NCBI GenBank assembly: GCA_012798185.1
Contig: JAAZNS010000419.1
Span: forward strand, 1-7,131
Direction of reading: 5' to 3'
Origin: Chloroflexota bacterium
GTDB lineage: Bacteria; Chloroflexota; Anaerolineae; Anaerolineales; UBA4823
DNA: 7,131 bases
Under the pieces are notes generated by a model. The model was not told where the DNA came from, made no database searches, and saw only the letters and a list, made by a program, of their open reading frames with translations. Within the stretch, counting starts at the first letter, position 1; every line of letters starts with the position of its first letter. Shown piece by piece: positions 1 through 5,148 of the stretch. A program made the translations under genes and the position numbers.

Positions 1-1859
1 CTGAAATCGTGATCAATGCAGCTGGCTTGTGGGCGCCACGGATTGCCGCTATGGCAGGCATCCACATCCCTACCACACCAGTCGATCACCAACATATCGC
101 CCTCAAAGCAGTTCCGGGGAATGTGCTCCCCCACCAAACTCCCTGCCTGCGGGATCCTGATAATCTGGTATACATGCGTGAAGAGCAGGGCGGTTTGGTT
201 ATTGGCGGTTACGAACCCAATCCGAAAGAACGCTGGATAGATGGTGTACCCTGGGAACATGGCAACACAGCACTCCCTGGCGATTTCGACCGTTTTGAAC
301 AATTGCTTGAAGGCGCTGTGCGCCGTATTCCTTTCCTGGAAAAAGCGGAAATTATCACCCTGGTTTGCCACCCAGGAGCATATTCACCCGACTGCCAGCC
401 AATGATCGGACCTATGCCCGGCGTGCGCGGTATGTGGATGGCATGCGGCATGTCATTGAACGGATTCGGCGGGGCAGGCGGCATTGGCAAGCTCATGGCA
501 GAATGGATCATCGATGGTGAGCCATCTCTTGATGTATATGCCTTTAAAGCCACCCGCTTTGGCAATTATTACAGCAGCTATTTCTACACTACCGAACGCA
601 CTCGCGAGGGTGTGAAATACTATTATCGATTGAAATTCCCCAATGATGAAAACGAATGGGCACGCCCGCATCGTGTCAGCCCGGTTCACCACCGCCTGCA
701 GGAATTGGGTGCTGTTTTCGGTGAAAAATTCGGCTGGGAGCGCGTCAATTATTTCCAGCCCGGCAAGGAAAGCCGCCGCATGGGTGCAGACCAACGTCAA
801 TGGGGCTGGGGACGTGCGCCATATTTCGAGCGCCTGCGTGTAGAACACGAAGCAGCCCGTGAGCGGGTTGCTATCTTCGATTTCACCTCCTTCGGCAAGA
901 TAGAGCTTAAAGGACCCGGCGCCTTGCCTTTACTGCAGCGTGTGGCAGATAGCAATATCGACAGACCCATTGGCAGCGCTATTTATACTCAATTCTTAAA
1001 CACGCGCGGCGGTGTTGAAGCAGATTTGACCATCGTACGGTTGAATGAAGATCGTTTCATGGTCATTACCGGCTCAGGATTTATCGGCAACGACCTTGCC
1101 TGGCTGCGCATACACCGCCTGCCCGAAGACGGCGAGGTGGAAATCCGTGATATAACTACCGAGCTAGCCTGCATTCCGCTTTGGGGACCTAAAGCCCGCC
1201 AGGTATTAGGCGCTGTGACTAAATCGGATATCTCAAATGAAGCAATTCCCTACCTTCATTCAAACTGGATCGATATTCGAGGGGCAAAGGTATTAGCTGT
1301 CAGGGTCAGTTATATCGGCGAGCTTGGCTGGGAGTTATATATCCCCAACGAACATGCTACACAGGTTTGGGATGCATTAATGGCTGCCGGTCAACCATTC
1401 GGAATTGAACCTTGCGGTTATAAAACTGCCGATTGTTTGCGCCTCGAAAAAGGTTATCGCTACTTTACCGGCGATGTCACTCAGCGTGAAACTCCCTATG
1501 AGGCTGGTTTAGGATTTTGCGTCGACTTGGATAAAGGAGACTTTATTGGCAAAGACGCTCTGATGAAAGCCAAAGCCGAGGGGCTTAAACGAAAATTATG
1601 CACGCTGACCCTCGAAGGCGATGAATGGCTGCCTGTATATGGCGGCGAAGCAGTATACCTGGATGGCAAAGTAGTGAGCCGGGTACGCAGCGGTGGATAT
1701 GGGTTCACATTGAAAAAGAACATTGTGTATATGTACCTGCCGATCGAGCTGGCAAAAATCGGCAACCGCTTCCAGGTTGAGCTTTTCGATCAAAAAGTAA
1801 CCGCAGAAGTAACGCCCACCGTTCTCCTTGATCCTAAAGGTGAAAAACTACGCTGCTAA
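1..1859 (+). CDS. FAD-dependent oxidoreductase / GcvT fusion, dimethylglycine-sarcosine dehydrogenase-like (5' partial)
   Basis: The frame is open from the left edge (first whole codon at 3), so the true start, the N-terminal GxGxxG FAD motif and any covalent-flavin histidine are outside the window. About 618 residues are visible; the family usually has about 800-850. Counting residues from the GTG at 9: the DAO fold continues with INAAGLWA at 2-9 (the typical V-N-A-A-G-x-W-A motif) and ends with PDCQPMIGP (127-135) and the C-terminal FAD-contact segment GFGGAGG (152-158). A linking domain follows (about 185-245). The GcvT domain starts near YFERLRVEHEAARE (272-285), with GGVEADL (334-340), YIGELGWELY (435-444) and LRLEKGYRYFTGD (477-489). 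A GcvT C-terminal barrel covers about 525-610. In this family the flavin domain oxidises an N-methyl group and the GcvT domain transfers it to tetrahydrofolate as methylene-THF. Exact substrate (dimethylglycine, sarcosine or another N-methyl amine) cannot be read from sequence. The stop TAA is at 1857-1859 and a hairpin follows. Confidence 0.92.
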   Translation, partial: EIVINAAGLWAPRIAAMAGIHIPTTPVDHQHIALKAVPGNVLPHQTPCLRDPDNLVYMREEQGGLVIGGYEPNPKERWIDGVPWEHGNTALPGDFDRFEQLLEGAVRRIPFLEKAEIITLVCHPGAYSPDCQPMIGPMPGVRGMWMACGMSLNGFGGAGGIGKLMAEWIIDGEPSLDVYAFKATRFGNYYSSYFYTTERTREGVKYYYRLKFPNDENEWARPHRVSPVHHRLQELGAVFGEKFGWERVNYFQPGKESRRMGADQRQWGWGRAPYFERLRVEHEAARERVAIFDFTSFGKIELKGPGALPLLQRVADSNIDRPIGSAIYTQFLNTRGGVEADLTIVRLNEDRFMVITGSGFIGNDLAWLRIHRLPEDGEVEIRDITTELACIPLWGPKARQVLGAVTKSDISNEAIPYLHSNWIDIRGAKVLAVRVSYIGELGWELYIPNEHATQVWDALMAAGQPFGIEPCGYKTADCLRLEKGYRYFTGDVTQRETPYEAGLGFCVDLDKGDFIGKDALMKAKAEGLKRKLCTLTLEGDEWLPVYGGEAVYLDGKVVSRVRSGGYGFTLKKNIVYMYLPIELAKIGNRFQVELFDQKVTAEVTPTVLLDPKGEKLRC

Positions 1860-1870
1860 TGAACATTTCA

Positions 1871-1906
1871 GGTGCAGCGGACTGAAAATTTTGTCCGCTG
1901 CGCCTT
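1871..1906 (+). terminator. Hairpin downstream of the oxidoreductase gene, probable terminator
   Basis: Arms GGTGCAGCGGAC (1871-1882) and GTCCGCTGCGCC (1893-1904) pair over 12 bp with a single G-U wobble, around a 10-base loop. It begins 11 bases after the stop codon. The stem is strong and GC-rich, but only TT follows before AATG, so the U-tract is poor. It may terminate inefficiently, or act as a 3'-end stabilising stem. Confidence 0.6.
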
Positions 1907-1976
1907 AATGCATATCCAGAATATTTTAAAACAATTGATTACAGAGATCATTATCAGTGTGCAAGGAGGAGAAATC

Positions 1977-2201
1977 GTGAACATGGCTGCACTTTTGCCG
2001 GGAAATATTAGAACAAACATCATGATCTCGGCTCTGTGTTTAAAAAACAAGGGCAAAAATAACCTGCAATACCTTTACAGGAAAATTAATCCGGTCAATT
2101 GGAATAAAAATTCCAGGTCGAATGACTCCTGGTTTTCTAAATTCTCTCAGACGAACAACATTACGGGCAGCATCAATTCAAACTGCCTTTATTGTTTGTA
2201 A
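1977..2201 (+). CDS. Possible small ORF (74 codons) with a very strong ribosome-binding site; unrecognised
   Basis: AAGGAGGAG (1963-1971) lies 7 bases (counting from AGGAGG) before GTG 1977, an ideal Shine-Dalgarno arrangement; ATG 1983 is an alternative in the same frame. The frame ends with TAA at 2199-2201, 20 bases before the methyltransferase GTG. The predicted peptide matches no family I recognise. It is Asn- and Ser-rich (15 Asn of 74) and lacks the codon style of its neighbours, as expected when AT-rich non-coding DNA is read as protein. There is no signal peptide or clear domain. The frame could also be extended back to 1872, but that would run through the terminator hairpin and is not favoured. 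It could be a leader peptide, the remnant of a decayed gene, or chance. The ribosome-binding site is the only real evidence for translation. Confidence 0.25.
   Translation: MNMAALLPGNIRTNIMISALCLKNKGKNNLQYLYRKINPVNWNKNSRSNDSWFSKFSQTNNITGSINSNCLYCL
2101..2138 (+). promoter_or_regulatory. Two mutually exclusive small hairpins, second followed by TTTT (attenuator-like)
   Basis: GGAAT (2101-2105) and ATTCC (2110-2114) form a 5-bp hairpin with an AAAA loop. CCAGG (2113-2117) pairs with CCTGG (2128-2132), can extend with two inner pairs after a bulge, and is followed by TTTTCT (2133-2138). The two share bases 2113-2114, so they cannot both form fully. The second looks like a weak intrinsic terminator about 85 bases before the methyltransferase start. 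Both stems are short, so this may be coincidence in AT-rich DNA. Confidence 0.22.
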
Positions 2202-2209
2202 ACCAAATT

Positions 2210-2213
2210 GGAG
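2210..2213 (+). promoter_or_regulatory. Shine-Dalgarno that fixes the methyltransferase start at GTG 2222
   Basis: GGAG at 2210-2213 lies 8 bases before GTG 2222. A longer reading from TTG 2192 would place this site inside the coding region, and TTG 2192 has no purine-rich stretch upstream (the preceding bases are AAACTGCCTTTA). GTG 2222 is therefore the better start and removes 10 residues from the longest frame. Confidence 0.65.
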
Positions 2214-2221
2214 ATTTTTCA

Positions 2222-3673
2222 GTGTATCAATTTGCAGAATTACTATCACAACAACAGGTTGAACGCACCCATAGCGCAGCACTTGAAATCCTAGAGAATG
2301 TGGGCTTACTGGTAAGAAACGAGAAAGCACGCAGCACTTTTGTCAAGCATGGTTGCAAACTCGATTTCGAAACAAATCTGGTTAAATTTCCCTCAAAAAT
2401 CATCGAGGAATATCGAAAGTTAACCCCTCCTAAATTTACATTCCGCGGGCGCGATCCAAAATTTGACCGCACCATTCCAGATGACTCGCCCATTATCGTT
2501 ACCGCCAGCTCGGCACCTAATATCATCGATCCAGCAACACGGGCAGAACGCCGCTCAACTTCCACAGATATTGCCCGGATTGCCTATCTGGTCAATGAAT
2601 TACCGGGTTACGACGTGTTCTCTATCTCCACCCTGGCAGATGATGCACCTCCAGGTCAATTCACCCTTTCCCGCCTATATCCGGCTTTAAAAAATTGTTT
2701 AAAACCTATCCGTAGTACGTGTACCGATGAAGCCGATGCGGAAAATGTATTGCAAATGCTATATGTCATTGCTGGCGGAAAAGAAGCCTATTATGAGCGC
2801 CCATTCCTTACGCACCATTTTTGCCCGGTTGTGTCACCGCTGGTAATGGATGTAGCTTCTACCGAAATGATCATATACTTCACCGAAAAGCAATTGCCGG
2901 TTTACCCCAGCATCGTACCAAATGCCGGTCTCACTTCGCCCATGACTTTGGCTGCATCGCTGGCACAAGGCTGTGCCGAATTTCTCGCGTCAAATGCGCT
3001 GATGCAGATGGTGCACCCTGGAACCCCATTAATTTTCAGCACCCTTGGAACCGTAGCCGATTTACGCACCGGCGCTTATGCCTCCGGCGGTATAGAATGT
3101 GGTATGCTGCATATGGCATTTGCCCAAATGGCGCGCTTCTATAACGTGCCCTGCGGTGGATACATTGGTTTAACGAATTCAAAGATCAACGATGCCCAAT
3201 CTGGTTATGAAACTGGTATGTCTACCGTCGCTGGACTTTTAGGCGGAGCAGATATGCTCAATATGGCAGGTCTGCTGGATGCCCTAAAAGCTTTTGATTT
3301 TGCAAAAGCTGTCATCGATGATGAAATTGCGCTCATGCTTAAACGGATCAAACGCGGTTTTGAATTCAGCGAAGAAAATCTGGCATTGGATGTGATCGCC
3401 GAAATCGGACCTGGCGGCACTTTTATGACCCATAAGCACACTGTGAAGCATATGAAAACCACTGGACTCTTGACTAAAATTTCAGATCGCAACATGCGCG
3501 ATATTTGGATCAATAAAGGCTCGCTCGATACCCAGGCGCGCGCCATGCAGCGTGTTGTGGAAATTCTCAGCCGTGATAACCCGGCTGTTTTCCCGCCAGA
3601 AGTAGACGCTCGCATTCGAGCTGCTTTCCCTGGGCTGGTAGCCGGTAATTCAAGTTTGCCCGAAGGATTATAA
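2222..3673 (+). CDS. MttB-superfamily (trimethylamine/glycine betaine-type) corrinoid methyltransferase, non-pyrrolysine
   Basis: The 483-residue protein matches the usual MttB-family length (about 480-500). Family members move a methyl group from a quaternary or tertiary amine to the Co(I) corrinoid of a partner protein, in the cytoplasm. Visible family features (numbered from GTG 2222) are the N-terminal HSAALEILENVGLLV (17-31), the segment P-N-I-I-D-P-A-T-R-A-E-R-R-S-T-S-T-D (99-116), the TIM-barrel region with a Gly/Ala-rich stretch near 285-295 (ASGGIECG), GLTNSKINDAQSGYE (316-330) and a C-terminal FMTHKHTVKHMKTT (401-414). Methanogen trimethylamine MttB carries pyrrolysine, encoded by UAG, in roughly the 316-330 region. 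Here the frame has no internal TAG, so it belongs with non-Pyl homologues such as glycine betaine methyltransferase MtgB; true trimethylamine activity is unlikely. No MttC-like corrinoid protein is in the window. The upstream oxidoreductase-GcvT gene suggests an N-methylated glycine substrate; this is inferred. Confidence 0.9.
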   Translation: MYQFAELLSQQQVERTHSAALEILENVGLLVRNEKARSTFVKHGCKLDFETNLVKFPSKIIEEYRKLTPPKFTFRGRDPKFDRTIPDDSPIIVTASSAPNIIDPATRAERRSTSTDIARIAYLVNELPGYDVFSISTLADDAPPGQFTLSRLYPALKNCLKPIRSTCTDEADAENVLQMLYVIAGGKEAYYERPFLTHHFCPVVSPLVMDVASTEMIIYFTEKQLPVYPSIVPNAGLTSPMTLAASLAQGCAEFLASNALMQMVHPGTPLIFSTLGTVADLRTGAYASGGIECGMLHMAFAQMARFYNVPCGGYIGLTNSKINDAQSGYETGMSTVAGLLGGADMLNMAGLLDALKAFDFAKAVIDDEIALMLKRIKRGFEFSEENLALDVIAEIGPGGTFMTHKHTVKHMKTTGLLTKISDRNMRDIWINKGSLDTQARAMQRVVEILSRDNPAVFPPEVDARIRAAFPGLVAGNSSLPEGL

Positions 3674-3701
3674 CGCCGGAGAAGTATTGTGGATTGAATT
3701 G

Positions 3702-3721
3702 TTTTCCCGCAAGCGGGAGAA
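3702..3721 (+). terminator. Hairpin after the methyltransferase gene, possible terminator
   Basis: TTTTCCCG (3702-3709) pairs with CGGGAGAA (3714-3721), 8 bp with one G-U wobble, around loop CAAG (an extra C-G pair is possible). It lies 28 bases after the stop at 3673. No T-run follows on either strand, so intrinsic termination is uncertain. It does separate the methyltransferase from the promoter at 3753, which fits an operon boundary. Confidence 0.4.
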
Positions 3722-3752
3722 TATATAAACACTCAATAGGAAAAGTTCATTA

Positions 3753-3781
3753 TTGATAACTATTCTTTTTCTACTTATGAT
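3753..3781 (+). promoter_or_regulatory. Sigma-70-like promoter upstream of the phosphoesterase
   Basis: TTGATA (3753-3758, 5 of 6 matches to TTGACA) and TATGAT (3776-3781, 5 of 6 matches to TATAAT) are separated by exactly 17 bases. The site is in an AT-rich gap just after the hairpin that closes the methyltransferase gene. Transcription would begin near 3788, leaving a leader of about 248 bases before ATG 4036. It is the best promoter match I found in the window's gaps; I saw no comparable match in 1860-2221 or 4975-5144. Confidence 0.5.
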
Positions 3782-3787
3782 ATTAAC

Positions 3788-4035
3788 AGTATTAAGTCAT
3801 CATTATATCTATAGGCTATGCATCTATCTTTGAGACTGCTCGGGTTGTGGTGTAAAAACTCCAAATCTGAAAAATATTAGGATTAGCCATCAATATGAAG
3901 CATATCCGGAATTATCCCACACAGTATGATCAGGCAATTTTATGCCTAAATTTTGGCAAAAAACTGCCTCCTTTTCCGGGTTGATTTCGAATACACCAAG
4001 CATATTTATAAAAATGCCGAGGAAAGGAAACCAAA
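3788..4035 (+). promoter_or_regulatory. Long untranslated leader of the phosphoesterase, with alternately pairing segments
   Basis: This stretch has no credible gene. Near its 3' end four short segments can pair in alternative ways: AGGCA (3932-3936), TGCCT (3943-3947), TGGCA (3954-3958) and TGCCT (3965-3969). Segments 1-2 and 3-4, or instead 2-3 and 1-4, can form stems of 4-5 bp. CCTTTTCC follows, which is only a weak U-tract. I recognise no known riboswitch class. The ribosome-binding site is purine-rich, GAGGAAAGGAAA (4019-4030), ending 5 bases before the ATG. Confidence 0.3.
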
Positions 4036-4974
4036 ATGAAATTCTTTTTTGCCACCGATTTACATGGATCGGAAATCTGCTGGAAAAAATTCATTTCCAG
4101 CGGTAAATTCTACGAAGTCGATACGCTCATCCTGGGTGGAGATATGACCGGTAAAGCGATCATTCCCATTATCGATCAAGGAAATAATAGATGGAAAGTA
4201 ACCTTGCTTGAACAGGAAACTATACTGGAAGGGAAAGAAGCCGTTGACAAGATGGTAGCTACCATCCAGAATCGCGGCTACTACCCTCATGTCACCAATC
4301 CCGATGAAGTGGAATCGATTGCAAAAAACCCCGAGATATCCGAAAAATTATTTTCCGATTACGTGCTTCAAACGATACAGCGCTGGATGGATTATGCAGA
4401 TCAAAAGCTGGCAGGTACGGGCATAAAATGTTACGTATGCCCAGGAAATGATGACGTATTCGAAATCGACCCTGTCATTGCCAGCTCGAAGACCGTCCAA
4501 TATGTCGAAGGGAAAGTCATTTGGCTGGACGAATATCATGAGATGATCAGCACAGGCTGGTCGAATCCTACACCATGGGATACGCACCGCGAAGAAGATG
4601 AAGATGCCTTGCTGGCACGGATGGAAGCCATGATTTCCCAGGTAAAAAATGTTGAAAATTCAATATTCAGTCTGCACGCCCCCCCTTATGGGAGCGGTCT
4701 CGATGAAGCCCCCGAACTCACGAAAGACATGAAATTAGCATATGCCGGCAGATCGATGATATCGGTGGGCAGCAAATCGGTATTAAAAGTAATCGAAAAA
4801 TATCAACCATTGCTCGCCTTGCACGGTCACATTCACGAAGGTAAAGGAACTCGCAAGTACAAGCGAACGTTATGCATCAATGCCGGCAGTCAATACGAGC
4901 AAGGCATTCTGCAAGGAATTGTTGTGGATTTACAACCAAAGAAAGTCGGCAGCTACGTGCTCACTACAGGTTGA
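4036..4974 (+). CDS. Calcineurin-like metallophosphoesterase
   Basis: The 312-residue protein has the full set of metallophosphoesterase motifs in order: D-L-H (8-10) for D-x-H, G-G-D (34-36), G-N-D-D (137-140) in place of the common GNH[DE], S-L-H-A-P-P (212-217), and G-H-I-H (264-267). These would ligate a two-metal centre that hydrolyses phosphoesters. There is no signal peptide or membrane segment, so it is likely cytoplasmic. The spacing between motif 2 (D36) and motif 3 (N138) is about 100 residues, much longer than in compact members. That insert contains charged, probably mixed beta/helical sequence, and could form a cap or dimer element that sets specificity. Substrate is unknown; nucleotide, cyclic nucleotide, phosphoprotein and lipid phosphates are all possible for this fold. 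The start is ATG 4036 with a GA-rich ribosome-binding site at 4019-4030. It has its own promoter-like site upstream. No terminator is visible before the small frame and permease that follow, so the three may be co-transcribed. Confidence 0.88.
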   Translation: MKFFFATDLHGSEICWKKFISSGKFYEVDTLILGGDMTGKAIIPIIDQGNNRWKVTLLEQETILEGKEAVDKMVATIQNRGYYPHVTNPDEVESIAKNPEISEKLFSDYVLQTIQRWMDYADQKLAGTGIKCYVCPGNDDVFEIDPVIASSKTVQYVEGKVIWLDEYHEMISTGWSNPTPWDTHREEDEDALLARMEAMISQVKNVENSIFSLHAPPYGSGLDEAPELTKDMKLAYAGRSMISVGSKSVLKVIEKYQPLLALHGHIHEGKGTRKYKRTLCINAGSQYEQGILQGIVVDLQPKKVGSYVLTTG

Positions 4975-5006
4975 TCCTCAACAAACAAGAGCGCTTGAAC
5001 GGTTGG

Positions 5007-5050
5007 AAAGGAGGTGCAACCATTTGCCCATAAGATTGCTTTGGTTATAG
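5007..5050 (+). promoter_or_regulatory. Extended Shine-Dalgarno with an 8-codon frame (possible leader peptide)
   Basis: AAAGGAGGTG (5007-5016) matches the sequence complementary to the usual 3' end of 16S rRNA over 10 bases. The best-spaced start codon is TTG 5024, 9 bases after GGAGG. It opens a frame of only 8 codons, reading M-P-I-R-L-L-W-L, with stop TAG at 5048-5050. The same site also overlaps GTG 5014, the start of the 44-codon frame. Such a site about 100 bases before a permease could be a ribosome-loading or leader-peptide element, or serve the 44-codon frame. Confidence 0.3.
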
Positions 5051-5148
5051 AGAAAGGCAAGAAACACCGTTTTTCATCACTCTTTTTGCCAATCCTGGTT
5101 TTATCCTGGGCGGGCTATATCAATTTCGTGAAAGGAGCTTTTCAATGA
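5014..5148 (+). CDS. Possible small hydrophobic protein (44 codons) overlapping the permease start as ATGA
   Basis: From GTG 5014 the frame runs 44 codons to TGA 5146-5148. That stop shares the ATGA overlap with the permease ATG at 5145, the arrangement typical of translational coupling. The peptide has a basic stretch EKGKKHR (13-19) followed by a hydrophobic segment (about 20-39, FSSLFLPILVLSWAGYINFV), so it reads as a one-pass membrane miniprotein. The permease ribosome-binding site AAAGGAG (5131-5137) lies inside it. The weak point is its own start: the strong Shine-Dalgarno at 5007-5014 runs right up to and into GTG 5014, which leaves too little spacing, and TTG 5041 in the same frame has no ribosome-binding site. 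I recognise no family. It may be a small partner of the permease or a chance frame. Confidence 0.35.
   Translation: MQPFAHKIALVIEKGKKHRFSSLFLPILVLSWAGYINFVKGAFQ

Noticed and set aside
1872..1976. Longer start for the small frame in the first gap, beginning near 1872
   Set aside because: It would start inside the 12-bp hairpin after the oxidoreductase gene and has no ribosome-binding site; GTG 1977 has an excellent one.
3715..3724. GGGAGAATAT shared with 7115-7124 as a dispersed repeat
   Set aside because: The match is only 10 bases and the flanking sequences differ; the two hairpins have different stems.
3205..3732. Long minus-strand open frame (about 175 codons) across the end of the methyltransferase
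   Set aside because: It is antisense to a clear MttB-family gene and shows no family-like sequence. The same applies to the minus-strand frames opposite the oxidoreductase, phosphoesterase and permease genes.
3895..3984. 29-codon frame (ATG 3895 to TGA 3984) in the phosphoesterase leader
   Set aside because: No Shine-Dalgarno precedes the ATG, and the reading shows no membrane segment or recognisable motif; it is within what a chance frame could be.
3788..4035. Known riboswitch (for example cobalamin, glycine or SAM) in the leader
   Set aside because: I could not find the conserved core of any class I know; a covariance-model scan would be decisive.
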